Assembly: GCF_040054535.1 (NCBI RefSeq)
Contig: NC_090778.1
Span: 12,617,501 to 12,681,500 of the forward strand
DNA from: Antennarius striatus
Lineage: Eukaryota; Chordata; Actinopteri; Lophiiformes; Antennariidae
Length of the DNA: 64,000 nt
Reading direction: 5' to 3'
Below the pieces are notes generated by a model. The model saw only the letters and a program-made list of their open reading frames with translations, searched no databases and was not told where the DNA came from. Both the position numbers and the translations under genes were made by a program. This document shows, piece by piece, positions 29,669 to 42,804 of this stretch. Within the stretch, counting starts at the first letter, position 1; each line of letters begins with the position of its first letter.

Positions 29669-32600
29669 ATGTTATCAGTAAACTTACTGCGGACGGTCTG
29701 CTCCTCTCGGACTTTACTGCACAGCTTCACTGTGAACCTTACATTGTCAGCACGTTGCATTTCTACCACCCTCACCAAGAAGGAAACATTGCACAGCAAC
29801 ATGAACTTCAAGCTACCGGGAAACGAAGAATACTTCATTTGTTCATTTCATCCCGTTGATTTGGCCAGACGTTACTCTACAGCTCAAGTCAAACTGAGCT
29901 GCTGGAATTGCAAAAAGCCTCTTGTCAAAACACCTTCGTTTTTTTGCAAGTCATGCCAAGTAGTCCAGCCCCCTGAAGAAGGGATATCCTTCTTTGAAAT
30001 CATGGATTGGTAAGTCGTCTGATGTTTAGTACTAGCTATGAACTAACTCATCATTCTTTTAATCCGTTTGTGAGAAAATATTACATGCTATCACGTCTCT
30101 TTTCAGTGAGCAAACATTCACACTGGATACACACAAACTACAGACAAAATATGTGCAGCTTCAGCGGTTTCTCCATCCAGACAACTTCGTCCAAAAATCC
30201 TTGGTAAGGAAGCAGATTTCATGAAGCATCTTACCAGACACCAGATGGATAACATGGTTTATGAGTCAACTTAGTCTTATCAATTGTGACACAGAAAATT
30301 GTGTTTGACCTTATGTCCCTATTATGCCATTCGATTGGCCATTTTTGTTTTGTTGGTATGATTAATAGAATTTGAGTGAATAACTGAGCAAAGTTGAAAA
30401 CTGGGCTTACTAAAAGACACAAATTTGCAAGGTCACTTTGCATATACAGTGGTACCTCTACTTACGAACGTCTCTTCATACGAAATTTTCAAGTTACGAA
30501 ACGTCTCAACAGGAAAATATTGCCTCTTGTTACAAAAGAAATTTCAGGATACGATAGGTAAAAGTACAGTATTGGCTGCTACTAGCAGCTCTCAAAGGTT
30601 CCTGAACGCAACATTCTTATAGCTGCTCTGCCGTTGGCTATTACCTAGCATCTTCCTGGCATCCCATTGGCTCAGACTGACCTCCTATGTGTAGCTAGAT
30701 AGGTGTCTATGCAGCGTCCTCGTCATTCGGCCCTAGACCCATGCGGTGTTCTGATAGTTTTACATAAATAATTTGGCAAAAGGCTAAGACCATTTTTAAT
30801 GACCTTGTGAAGGAGGATTCAGGTGAGGGAAAATCGGCGAAAGAACACCCGGAGTTCAAGGCATTGCGTGGGTTGTTAAAGAAGTTCAAAAGGAGAACTG
30901 GAATTCACTATGTTGTTCGGCATCGTTAGGCAAGAGCGCATGAACCAAAGAGGGCAAAAAAAAAACCGAGGACAGCAGTTAAAAGGTAAATGACCATCAT
31001 ATTTATTCTTTATTCTTTGTTTTTTACATTATGCACAAGTCTCATTGTGTAATAATCTAATCGTAACATGTATTTGTTACATGTTTTTGATGCATTTCTA
31101 TGCTTTATAAAACATTTAGGTTTGCATTTTTTGGGGCTTGGAACTGATTAGGGCATTTGCAAAGAAAACACGTCTCTACTTACGTAATTTTCTACTTACG
31201 TAATTTCTTCCGGAACTAATTCATTTTGTAAGTAGAGGTACCACTGTATGGAGTTTTTTTGAGTTGGATTGCGTGGTAAAGAAATACAAAACATAACCTC
31301 ACAAAATATCTGATCAATGATATTTTGACTTGTATCCAGAGATGCACATTTGTATTTATTGAGAATTATGATGGCTTGCTTCTAAGTATCTCAAATACAA
31401 ATTCCTTTATGACAGTTTGCGCAACAAAAAAAGAATAGGCTATTTAAATGAATGGATAATGAAATCTAAAATTCTAAAACAAGGAAACAGAATACAGTGC
31501 GTCCGCGTTACTCGCGGTTAATGCATTCCAGGAACCACATGCGACTAACAAATTCTGCGATATAGACACAAACTATCTTATTATTCACGTTTATGAAATC
31601 TCCCCATACTGATATTAAACCACCTTCTATCTGTATTACCTTTTCCCACACTTATATCGACTGTTTAAACCACTTGTGTCTCATGGAAATGCGTTGCGTT
31701 CCGAGACTCACAGAACGTAGCGCAGTTCCGGATGCTGTTAGCCAAAAGAATGTGCTTACGGTATCACCTGACTACCAAAAATCCAAGATGAGGTGAAGTC
31801 GCGAGTCTTGACTCGCGAATATGTGGGAGCGTACTGTACTCAAGTATGATTACTGCACTTAGTGCATTCTCAGGGTCCACTTCTTCGCTTTTATGGGTCG
31901 TGCTGTTGCTGGAGCCTATCCCAGCGACTAGGGATGTGAGGCAGGGTATGCTCCGGTGCCACGCCAGGGCACCTTGGTGCATCACATAATATATTATGCA
32001 ATTTTGGAGACTGATATCTTTTATATTGTATGTAAAAGTTTTTGTATCTCAAGTCTACCAAAGCAAAAGTGAAATCAATATATAAGCACAAATGGATGTC
32101 ATGTGCTATTGTAAATGCCACATTCAAGAATGAAGGGAGAGTTAATGGCTTTTATGCTGTCAAATAGGCCTTAAGGGCATATTTTCACAAGGGACAAGAT
32201 GTGAGTGACACAAATTGTTTGACTGCCTAAACATAGCACAGAAGTATTGGTTATTTTCTTGATTGATTCAATCCCATAATTTTCGGCTTAAGCTTTAAGA
32301 TGAACTGTTATGGCAGAAAGTATGTTACTAAAATATAGGTTTATCATTGTTATTGCATTTTTAAGCGACAAGACTGCAAACCTAGATAGAAAACCTATGC
32401 TACAAACTGCAGATTTCAATCTGAAGACATTGTGTACTTTGCACAGAGTTTGAACACTGCTATCAAGTTACATATTGTAAGAGTCAGTGTTTTGGGGGTT
32501 GGATGCATACTAGGAATTCAAGTATGTCTCAGACAGCTTTTTTCGTTTTTTTTTAATAGAAGTTTGAGAAAGTATCATCAATGAAATGCACACAACAATT

Positions 32601-35600
32601 ACATGTTGCTGATATGGCAAGATACTGTAGAAACTGTAAAGCAGATCTAGAGTTTCTCGTTACATCCCGCTTCAAAGCGGTGATGTTTAGAAATTGTCAG
32701 TGTGTGTTTGTCCGTCTGTTTGTTCATTCGCATGTCAACCAAATATCTTCGCAGCCGTTGCAAATAGAAAGATCAAACAAAATGCAGATTACTCGGGCAG
32801 CAAAGGGGATGGAAATGAGATGATGGCCTTGACCTTGAGGCTTTGATCAATGGTCTTACTCATATTGGCAATGGTCTTACTCATATTGGCATTCTCCCTC
32901 GTCTTTCTTTCATATCCGGTTCCTGAGTGTACAAAAGCCCTTGACCTAGTTTTCTCAAGGTCATCCTCTCAATTTTATCCCGTTTGCCACCCGAGTAATC
33001 GGCTTTTTGTTTAATCTTTCTACCTGTAACAGTTGTGAAGATATTTGGTGGACTAACGAACGAACAAATGGACGAACACATGAACACTGACAATTACAAT
33101 ACATCGCCGCTTTGAAGCGGGATGTAATTATGCTTGCTGCAATGCATTGTAACACTTTTTAATTTGAACTTGTATTTTATAATGTTGAAATTGTTAACAA
33201 AAATTTCACCTTTTCTGTCCTTCAGCAAACCTATAGGATCATTAGACAAAGGGCATGACAGTTTAAATGAGTAAGCATTACAAGCACAAGGAGGAGCAGA
33301 GGTGTGATGCTTTGCTCTTATTTTGTATGCTCATCGTGCAGGAGGTTGTCATGATGTGATATGAAAGCTAAGCTCCTTTTCAGCTGACTGGGAGAGCTGG
33401 AGAAGCCTAAATGATTTCCTCACACACAATCTGTCTAATATTGTACTGATGTTGTTTTATTTATCAGTACCTCTGGCAGTTTTTTTTAATTACACATCTT
33501 TTAGCCTCAGAGGTCTCTTGTCATTTATAGAAAACTCATTACTTATACAAGACTACAAGGCAGCCACCTATAGAACTGGTTATTACTGAGGCAGCTCAAC
33601 GTGATGGACCCATGGGCCAGAGCTCAAGACTATTGATTTTCACGAGAGCTGACAGACCTGATAGATGTAAAATGTACTTGGATCTGTCGACCATTTCCAA
33701 GATATTTTCCTTACGGCTTGTTTCCAGACATCTATCATGTCAAATTTACACCTGAACTCATTGAAGGGTCCCAAACAGCTGGACAACAAAAGAACAGCTA
33801 TATATCATACTTTTAATTGTCAGCATCACAGAGTATTCAATGCTTAAGAAAGGGATCATGGTACAGACTCAAAGGCAGGATGTAAACTAGCTCACATGTT
33901 CTTCCTTTTTGAAACAGGTTAGAATAACGTGAATACGCTCCCCCCAATACATAGTATGTTTTTTAAAAATCACAATAATCCACATTTCCTTTCATTTTTT
34001 TTGTGAATGCTTATAGACTCAGCTTTCAAACAGAACCCTCTTTTACAGAAAGAACAGGAGTATTCAGAAATCCATTCGGCTCTTGTGAACAAAGCATACA
34101 AGACTCTGCTTAAGCCTTTGAGTCGTGGTCTTTATATGGTGAGTTTGAAGTCCCTTACTAAACTTTCAATTAATAGTTTTTCATGATTGAAAGCTATCTT
34201 TGTCTGCCTGCTTGCTTTAGACAAATACACTATATTGCCAAAAGTATATGCTCACGCATCCAAACAATCAGAATCAAGTCTTCCAATAACTTCCATGGCC
34301 ACAGGTGCCTAAAATCAAGCACCTAGTCATGCAGACTGCTTTAACTAACATATGTGAAAAAATTGTTCGCTCTTAGGATCTCGGTGAATTCAGCAAGGAA
34401 CTGTGATACGATGCCACTTGTGTAACAAATCCAATCATGACATTTCCTTGCTCCTAAATATTACACAGTCAATTTTCAGCTGCATTATAAGAAAGTGGAA
34501 GTATGTGGGAACGACAGCAACTCAGCCATGAAGTGGTAGGACATGTAAAGTAAAATGACTAGAGCGGTGTCAACGGATGCTGAGGCAGTAATCATACAGT
34601 AATTCCTGGTTACTCACGGTTAATGCGTTCCAGGACCACCCATGAGTCTTGGAACGCAGCGTACTTCCACATGCTGTCAGCCAATAGCATGCGCGTACGG
34701 TATCACGTGACTACCCACTAAAATTCCGCGATGTAGTGAAGCCGTGCATCTTGAAGCGCAAACAAGCGAGGGATTACTGTATTGCAAAGAGCTTGCCAAC
34801 TTCGTGCAGAGTCAATTGCCACGGACCTCTAAATTTTATGTGGCATTCAGATTAGCTCAAAAACAGGGTGCAGATAGCTTCACGGAATGGGTATCTATGG
34901 TCAAGTATCTGCATCCAAGCCATACATCACACCAAATGCAATGCAAAGAATCGGATGCAGTGGTGTAAAGAACGCAGCCACAGGACTGAAGGGCAGTCGA
35001 GATGCATTCTCTAGAGTGATGGATTGTGCTCCTCCATCTGGCAAACTGATGGACGAGTCAGGGTACTGAGAACAGTACTTGTCGGACTGCAATGTGCCAA
35101 GTGTAAGGTGTGTTGGAGGACAGATAATAGTGTGGGGTTGCTTTTTAGGAGCTGGGCTTGGCCACTTTTAGTTCCATACCAAGACATTTTGGACGGTTTG
35201 GAACTGGCCCCTTTTCCAACATGACTGCAGCAGTGCACAAAGCAAGGTCAAGAAAGACATAGATGACAGAGTCTAGTGTGGGGGAACTTGACTGGCCTCA
35301 ACACGATAGAACACCTTTAAGATAAATTAGAGCAGAGACTGAGAGCAAGGCCTTCTTGTCCAACATCAATATATGACCTCACAAATGAACTCTTGGAAGA
35401 ATGGTAAAAATTTCCCATAAACACACGACTAAATCTTGTGGACAGGCTTCCCAGAAGAGTTAAAACTGTTATAGCTGCACAAGATGGACCAACGTCATAT
35501 TGAAGCCTATGGATTAGAAACAAGATGTCACTTTCATAGGCGAGTCAAGGAAGGTGAGCGAATACTCTGGCAATATAGTGTCTGACAGTCAAGACTAGTG

Positions 35601-38600
35601 GTAAGAAAATTGAGTTTGATGAATTCCCACCATGTATTTTAGCTGGAGCTCAAGGGGATGACTATTGAAGAGGGCACCGACTATGGGGCTGATTCAGAGT
35701 TTCTGATGGAGCTGATGGAGATCAATGAATCCCTTGATGAAGCAAAGACCCCAGAAGAGGCCGATAAGATCGGCCGAGACACAAAACGTAAACCAATATG
35801 CCAATTTAAATTGTTGTGTGAAAGTCTGGTTAAGTGAGGTGAGTGGGCTGTTGATCATGAATGCAGTAAGGAGTAGTGCATGTTGTTTTGGAGGATTCTC
35901 ATTCAAGTACATTGAAAAAAAAAGTGAATTAAGACACTGATAACGTTAAAGTGAATACAGTGTGCCCTTGTTACTCGGGTTAATGCGTTCCAGGAACCAC
36001 GTGCGAATAACGAATTCCGCGATATTGCGAAGAACTATTTATCTTATTATTTACGGTAATTTAAAACATTTATGAACCCCCCCATACTGATATTAAATCA
36101 TTTTCTATCTGTTTTACCTTTTCCCACCCTCTTATTGACTGTTTAAAGCACTTCTGTGTCTCGCGGAAGTCCGAGACCCACGGAATGTAGCGGACGTCTG
36201 GATGCCATCAGCCAATATAATGCGTGTACGTGACTGCCTACTGAAAATCCGCGATGACCTGAAGTCACAAGTATTAATGCGCGAATGCTCGGGGGCGAAC
36301 TGTATTTGAATTACAATATAGGAGACAAAAAAAACATAACCGTTGGTCATTTATGCACTGCTTAGAAGTTTTTGAGTCAATTGACACATGCATCCAGAAT
36401 ATTCCGCAGGTGTAACTATCAGTAACTATTCTCCAACATTCCTTTTGGAGAAGAACCAGAATGGTGTAGAGCTCCCACTGTTCAAGTGATTCTGTTGTAC
36501 AGATCTTTGGTGTAGTAACACCTCTTGTCCATCTTTATTGCTCGTATTTCACCAACTCCTCTGCACTCTTGATCACCATTGTTTTATTCTTCTCCAAAAG
36601 CCCTTTTGTTTTGATGAAGATCCTGCAGTTTTTTGTCCAGGTGTTGTTGATAAACCCATTCTTCTTCAGTTGTAGAGCTTTTTTAGTGTTATCAGCATTC
36701 TTTTTAGTGAGATTTTCATGAATGTAGACATTTTTTCCTTTCAGTTTGAAGCCTTGTTTCAGAAGACCAATTTTGAATTTACGATTCTGGAGTTTTATCA
36801 GCACTGCAAGTGGTCTCCTACCTCAATATGGTAGTGGATAACATTTCTTAATCTGGTCCAGATCTATAGTTATCTCCAGATCCCTCAGTTGAGAATTCAC
36901 TTGTTGATCCACAGTCTCGATGCCAGCGCTGTACCCAGTTCCTTAACTCATCAAAGCCACTCCTTAACTTATCAAAGTCGCTCTTTAACTCGCTCTTTAA
37001 CTTTTTCATAGAAGAGACCATCTGGTCTAGAGTATCCTCCAACTTTCCTCTTCCACTTGCCAATTTTGCAGAGAATCAGTAAGTCAGTAAGGGTATGAGT
37101 TAGTGAGATAGCGACAACAGGAGACAGAAGAAAGGTGTCCGCTCCTGTTGAGAGCTGGAAGTGAACTTCCGGCTGTCAATAACATCCTGACTCTTTAATG
37201 ACAACATGTTTAAGTAAAAAGAAGAAAAACAGTAAAATTATATATTTTATCAAATATGTAAAACCTGGTTTGTCATTAAAAAAGCTTTAGAAATAAAGAT
37301 GTAACAGTTTTGTTTTTTTTCACTTTTGCTTTTCACTCAATAGTTTTCTTTGCCTTTGATTCATATACTGTATTCTCCTGTGGACACTGCACCGAGCTGA
37401 CAGAGCCTTTTCCACACAAATTTCAGTAATATCTGTCAGTAATATCTGTCTCTTTTTCTTCATGAAGTTTCTTATGTAAGAAAGCACTCCTTGTCGCTTG
37501 CTTTTTTCCCCCCAGCTTTTGCATCGTTTTTCGGAGGCATGGTGATAATCAATTAATCAGTAAATCAACTTTTACACTATTTGTAAAACACTTAAATCAC
37601 ATCAGCAGTCATTTCAAAGCACTTTAACAGACAGAAACCCAGCATGACGCTTATATCTCTAGAGAGGATCTAACTAAATCCTCGCTCTCACTGCAGCGTG
37701 TAAAACGAGCAGACGTACTGTTGCTTTTTGGATGATTTTAAAAAGGCAGAATCACGCAGGCGAGTCCTGTGACAAGAAACAATATAAACATAATTGCGAA
37801 TTCAAACTTTAAGCGGAGAAATGGAAAAAGCGTGTTGAATGGAAGTGCATTTAAAGCTTGCGTCCCAGTGACTCACGCTGTCTGACGGTCGTGTGTCCCT
37901 GCCAAAAAATGTGCGTCAAAAAAAAGGACACTGATTACACTTAAGAACGTCATTTAAAATTGTCTTTTAGTCTTTATCATTTTAAAAATTATAATGGAGT
38001 GAAGATAAAAATATTTCGCCTTCTATTATCTACAAAATCAAAAAAAAAAAGTGTAAAAAGCTCGAATAGCAACATTAACATAAAAATTGGAAAAGTGAGA
38101 GGTCATTTCCAAAAGATCTTCAATGTCATGGTGATGAAAATATGCGTAGAACTGTTCATGGTGAGAGGCGTGTTCTACAGCTTTTTGAGGCTGTAAGAAT
38201 GATGCTGAGACTATTCTACACACACAGTGTTCACTTTGTGTCAGAGTAGAACTGGGTCATGTCTTGTGTTAGTAAACCTCAGAAAGTAATGTTTTGTCCT
38301 GTGGGTCTTTTTCTAGTTTCCTTTAGTTATTTGACCACCAAGTCCAGAACACCATAGTTATTTGTCAGAATCATCTTTAATACATGCTCTCTGATTGGGC
38401 ATGGCCAGTCAATACAGATCCACCTGTAAAGGTATGAACAAATTCCAGATGCTTTGTCTTTATGTCTGGATTGGTTTACATTTATTAAACTGACACCGGC
38501 TTCATGTCTTGTTTCTTTGAAGCATGCTGTGGGTTGTGGTTCTTGTACTCTGAGTTCCTCATCTTTAGCTCACATAAAGAAGTATCAGCACAATAAATAC

Positions 38601-39564
38601 ACTTTCCTTCTATACTGGCGGGACATTTTCCATTTTAAAAGTGTTTTTGTTGTGTCAGATCTTCCTGGTAGCAGGTTAAAGCAAAGTTATGCAGAGATTG
38701 CAAGTTCTGGATCTGGATCTGGTGGTACATTTACATATGTTGGAGCTAGCATATCTCAGATGTGGTATGACCTACATATTTTTAGAGGCTTTGTGGAAGA
38801 TGTTTGCTTTTGGTTGTTGTTTCCCATTTTCTTGATTTGTGTAGAATCATGCCACATCACTGTTTTGCTGTGGAGCTCCAGAATAATTTGTTAATAAGGC
38901 CACTGCCTGCATTTCATATGGCATGGGGGGTGTCAGTAGTTTATCTTTGAATTGTCATTCAGTTCTTTTACACAAAGGTTTATAAGTATATTCATAAGTA
39001 TTCATATATTCAAATATTATCTATGGCAAACACAGGGCAAAATTTACACCTATATAGTATCTGAAACAGAATTTGATTCCATGGCATTACAGCTGATTTA
39101 TATGGCACAAACGGAAGTTTGATAACTTCAGACCAATGGATAGTGCTCAGATAGTGCTCTTCTGTGTTGCATTTTGTATGTTAAAATGTATCACTGTATC
39201 CATGTGTTAGATGGCACACACATAAAACTGCTTGATTTATCTATTATGGGTTCTTTAACTGAGACATATCTCATGCTCATTTCTAGGGAAACTGGCAGAC
39301 TTGACAAAGGAGATAGACACCGTCCTGCTTCGAGGTATTCTGTTCTGACTTTGCATTGAAACAGCTTTTGTTCTCCCCCCTCATTCTTTTGTTCTATGAC
39401 CTATGTTGAACCATTTCTTTTAAGTCTATGTGTGAGTCATTTGTTTAATTTTGAACTCTGTTTTTACAGGAGATCTTCAGGCTGCCAAAGCACTGCTTGC
39501 CAAAATGAAATACTATGCAAACATTGAGGAAAAGGTGAAGGAAAAACTTTCGGAATTCCTGTGA
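29669..39564 (+). CDS. hscb: Mitochondrial iron-sulfur cluster co-chaperone HscB
   Basis: HSCB is a J-domain protein that hands nascent Fe-S clusters from the ISCU scaffold to HSPA9 in the mitochondrial matrix. Coding exons are 29669-30009, 30107-30203, 34049-34138, 35643-35787, 39287-39334 and 39470-39564. All joins keep phase, giving 271 aa (human 235; the excess is N-terminal). The N-terminus is Ser/Thr/Arg-rich and lacks acidic residues, as in a presequence. Next comes a four-cysteine zinc module (CWNC and CKSC). The J domain starts near ISFFEIMDC and has the essential HPD in RFLHPDNF. The HscB C-terminal helical domain follows ([20 protein letters not shown] ... [15 protein letters not shown]). 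A second in-frame ATG at 29801 could be used, but would lose the presequence. Introns 2-4 are swollen with DNA transposons. Confidence 0.97.
30447..31246. mobile_element. Tigger/pogo-like element, 800 bp, with CENP-B-type HTH remnant
   Basis: Inverted ends CAGTGGTACCTCTACTTACG are flanked by TA on both sides (30445-30446, 31247-31248). Inside, 30843-30920 reads [20 protein letters not shown] and VVRHR, the DNA-binding FKA..GWL.KF motif of Tigger/CENP-B transposases. The DDE domain is absent. It lies in HSCB intron 2. Sister copy at 46465-47314. Confidence 0.85.
31495..31836. mobile_element. TA-flanked pogo-like MITE, copy A
   Basis: Ends CAGTGCGTCCGCGTTACTCG and (inverted) CAGTACGCTCCCACATATTC are flanked by TA. 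The internal GGTTAATGCATTCCAGGAACCAC and GTATCACCTGACTACC blocks recur in copies B, C and D. It is non-coding, in HSCB intron 2. Confidence 0.8.
31867..31985 (-). mobile_element. SINE 3' fragment
   Basis: Contains GCTGGAGCCTATCCCAGC, matching the 3' body of the SINE family at 42805-43445 in minus orientation. Confidence 0.55.
32661..33125. repeat. Foldback copy of the TACATCCCGC repeat family
   Basis: Both ends carry the same terminus: TACATCCCGCTTCAAAGCGG on the left and its inverse on the right. The left arm (to about 32826) and right arm (from about 32950) are inverted copies of the same end, so the unit is a palindrome. A 24 bp tandem duplication (gtcttactcatattggcaatg...) lies near the centre. 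It lies in HSCB intron 2. Confidence 0.8.
34228..35580 (+). mobile_element. Tc1-like transposon, decayed, in HSCB intron 3
   Basis: Inverted ends CACTATATTGCCAAAAGTAT and (inverted) CACTATATTGCCAGAGTATT. A TA precedes the left end; the right flank is TC, so that TSD base is mutated. Degenerate transposase is readable: [14 protein letters not shown]..., [27 protein letters not shown]. Frameshifts and stops run throughout. A 183 bp MITE interrupts it at 34597-34779. Confidence 0.85.
34597..34779. mobile_element. TA-flanked pogo-like MITE, copy B, nested in Tc1
   Basis: Ends CAGTAATTCCTGGTTACTC and (inverted) CAGTAATCCCTCGCTTG, flanked by TA at 34595-34596 and 34780-34781. Removing it joins Tc1 sequence on the two sides. 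It shares the GCGTTCCAGGA and GTACGGTATCACGTGACTACC blocks with copies A, C and D but is shorter. Confidence 0.85.
35958..36302. mobile_element. TA-flanked pogo-like MITE, copy C
   Basis: Starts CAGTGTGCCCTTGTTACTCG and ends GGGGGCGAACTG, flanked by TA. Its internal order is the same as copy A (GATATTAAATC, TTTTCCCACCC, GTCTCGCGGAAGTCCGAGACCC). It lies in HSCB intron 4. Confidence 0.8.
36535..37080 (-). mobile_element. LINE ORF1 remnant (coiled coil plus C-terminal domain)
   Basis: The minus strand reads [20 protein letters not shown] with a Lys/Glu/Leu heptad-like stretch (37063-36848). In another frame (36804-36535) it then reads [35 protein letters not shown] and [14 protein letters not shown]. 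This layout is that of the ORF1 of several fish LINEs. Only ORF1 is present. It lies in HSCB intron 4. Confidence 0.6.
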
Positions 39565-42540
39565 TTCCTTCCATTCACTGTCACTTTTAAAAGGTTTTGT
39601 ACTGAAACGCATAATTAATAGTATTCCTTTGCCTTGAATTTATGTAAATGTATTTAATAATAAACTTCTTGAGACACAATTGAGTTATTGGTGTGTTTTT
39701 ACTTTTTTTTTTTAATTAAATGTTGCATACGTACTGTAGAAGCTGTAATTGCGTACATAGAATCCCCCTTGAATTACACTAAATTCTCAAGTCTACTCAT
39801 ATCCACTTGTACCCGATGTATCATTAAATATGAAAGACACTTATAACAGACTGATTAAAATGGTGCTTCCTATGTTTACATAATTATCAGCTCAGCATAT
39901 GTCACATGTGACACATGCAGATGCAAATCCCTCTTTCACTTCCTCGGGTTACCTTTAGGTGGAGACATAACACCTTGACAATCACTGTGAAGGATCACAG
40001 TACATGTTGTACATGCTGGATATGAGACAAGATTTCCTCTATTGAGGTAGACATCTTGACGACTCCAGCTGGTGGTCTTGTGGCACTGTTCTGGGCAGTG
40101 CCAGCAGAGTGGTTCAGTGTGTCCTGGTGACTCCTGGGCGCGGGGTTCACCAGCAAATAAATGAAGGCCTGCTAATCACTCACTCTCCCCTTCCCTGCAG
40201 GCACTGTGAGTTATGTGACAGCTTCAGTTTCTTTTATTAAGGTTTTGAGCTGTTTGTACACTCTAAAACACTCACACACACACACACACACACACACACA
40301 GCACTTGTTCACACAAAACATGTACTTTTTGCTTATTTTACTGATTCTCAAATCTCATGATTTGTGATCTTTGGTTAACATATTATTTGAGCAAATTTCT
40401 GTTAAATATTTTGTTATTCTTTTAAAACACGGTATGTTTTCATCTGGCTGTGAGAGCCAGACTGTGACACATCCTATTGAATAGGTATGGTGGTTTTGTA
40501 TGTGGCATTAATGCTATAATGATAAGAACAGCCCTAGTGAATAGTGATCACCATATAAACCTAAGCTCTCTGATGTGTGTAATTTTTAGCTCATAAATTG
40601 GTGTTCTGCTATTCCTGCAGCACTCTGAAAGGTGCACTAGAATGTAAATGCAGCCATTTTCCTCATTTAATTTTGCATTATAAAAGTAAATTCCATAATC
40701 TATGATGAGAACTTTGAGCTGCAGCCATTGCTTTTAAACAGAAACAGATATACAGTACGTATGATAGCACTAAAATACATGCAGTGCTACTGTATTTAGT
40801 GGTGAACAGTCAACATCAGATGACATGTTACATGACAGAAATGTTACGTGTAAACACAACACCTAAAATATTGTGTGTTTGTTAGTGGGCTTTACAATGA
40901 CGGTTTTTTACACCACAAACCCCACTAGAACATCCCCTTATAACATGTTCTGACTGCTTGTTTATTAGGTCTGAAGCTGTAGTGTCTTTTTTACTTTGGA
41001 CAAGCAGTTTTAATACACATGGATGGATCCTGAATTAAGCAGTGCATCTCACACAACAAGGAGACACAGGTTTATTTATTATTCATGTCTTAATCGGAAG
41101 GCATCTACGGCACCTTTAAATTAATGAGAAAATGTGATCGACCAGTGCTGAGTCTGCCGCTGTCTCCCAGTAATCTTTGAAATTGAGTTTGAAAGAGTCG
41201 AAAGGGAAAAAACTCACTGCTGCTGGGCTGTGAAATTGACTTGGATGGGAAAGCTTGGCAAAATGAACTAGCTACATGAAATCACCATACAACGTCTTGA
41301 ACAGGGTTGCCAACTTTGGGTACTTGGCTGGAGTGAGATTTTGATGCTAAGGGATTAATTTCACATGCATGTGCACTTAATCATGGCAAGGGAGCAAGAA
41401 AACGTACAGTATTTGGGATTTTCTAATGACTAGGGATATAAAAGAATATGAAAAGCTCATTTTTATATTAGACATACACAGACTAATTAAGGGTGCTCTG
41501 GTTCATTCACAAATTTGTTTTCTGAGAACTTCAACATCACCTGCTCATTGGAAGCAATGTTTTATTACAACCTGTGTATCTATCAACCCATGACTTTTAA
41601 GTATCATTAGCATTTGTGTTCTACCAAGTCAGATGGAGTGGGACTTGTGCACCTTGGTGATGTGGTCAAGGTTTTTTAACATCAACGATCACCTTGCAGA
41701 CCTCCAACTTTAAACATTATATCAGTACAATGTAACTACTAAGTGCTGCCTATTTATTATTTAGAGGAACCTGCTGATAACGCTGTACCGGAACCATGGT
41801 CAGCATCATAAATTTGACCAATAATTTGCACAAACTTCAGTCAGATGAAGGCTAAAACATAAAGCAGTCTGAACTGGTGGGTGAGACAACCAAGGATGAA
41901 AGTTAAATAAATCCAGAGCCCTGCATACACTTGTCAATCCAACCACATAGCAATACAGTGTATTGTTACACAATCAAACCATTTACTCAACCCACACGCA
42001 GCAATAATTACATGTGTGCAAGCAATGTGTGGCCAGATGTTACTACAACAATGAAATACATGGAGCTGATGAGAGTGAGATGTTCATGATCAGAAAAGAT
42101 GGGACCAGTACATAGTGAACTTAATTGTTCAGTATTTGTTTTCTTTCTTATATCAGATTTGTTTATCTTGACAATTCATAATCCTACGTGACTTCTTTCC
42201 AGTTCTAATGCATTCACATTTGACCCATGAAACAGTAAGCACTGATGTGTTTCTGTTTTTGAGTCATCCAGGTCACCAACCACAAAAACAATGTCACATT
42301 TGTGAGGCAACACTGCAATATATGCCCAGCAATCTGGATTCTTCTAATTTCTACTCTCTGCATCTTATGTTTACCCTGTGTACATATATAAAAAAAACAC
42401 CCCATTGAATCAAATATGACCTTTCTGTCATTATTGATGGCCACAAATATATATATTTGATATATGATGCCATTAGATAGACGTAATTTAGATTTTTAAA
42501 AGATCAACTTTTGTGTTCACAGCACTGAATTGGTTTCCAT
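39565..42540. other. HSCB 3' UTR and intergenic stretch
   Basis: The HSCB 3' UTR is about 100-120 bases. After it I see a short CA repeat (40273-40300) and A/T-rich sequence with no exon or recognisable transposon. Confidence 0.5.
39659..39664 (+). promoter_or_regulatory. hscb: HSCB polyadenylation signal AATAAA
   Basis: A canonical hexamer 95 bases after the stop codon, followed by a TG/T-rich stretch (ttggtgtgttttt) suitable as a downstream element. Confidence 0.75.
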
Positions 42541-42555
42541 CCATCCTCCATACCT

Positions 42556-42604
42556 CCATCCATCCATCCATCCACCCATCCATCCATCCATCCCTCCCTC
42601 CGTT
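42556..42604. repeat. (CATC)n microsatellite
   Basis: About ten CATC units with a few substitutions, ending in CCCTCCCTC. Confidence 0.95.
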
Positions 42605-42730
42605 GCAGTGCAGCAGGGCTAAGCTGAGTGTACCAGATGTCCCTTCACCCAGTCACCCCTTCCAGTTCAGTTATTCCCATGCTGTGGAAAATTTGTTGAA
42701 TTTTGGGTTTATAAGCTACACCAGAAAAAT

Positions 42731-42773
42731 GATACTGCTCTTGTATATGTCTTCCATATACAAGAGCAATATC
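42731..42773. repeat. Short perfect-looking hairpin
   Basis: Arms 42731-42749 and 42755-42773 pair at 18 of 19 positions around a 5-base loop (TCTTC). It lies just left of an inverted SINE pair. Confidence 0.8.
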
Positions 42774-42804
42774 AGAGATAATTATCATTTATTATTTTTA
42801 TTCA

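Noticed and set aside
38454..38894. A 146-codon ORF between HSCB exons 4 and 5
   Set aside because: No recognisable motif, biased to hydrophobic and Ser residues as expected from T-rich DNA, and entirely intronic.
42556..42604. Regular short repeats that could suggest a CRISPR-like array
   Set aside because: They are a simple CATC microsatellite with no spacers, in a vertebrate genome.
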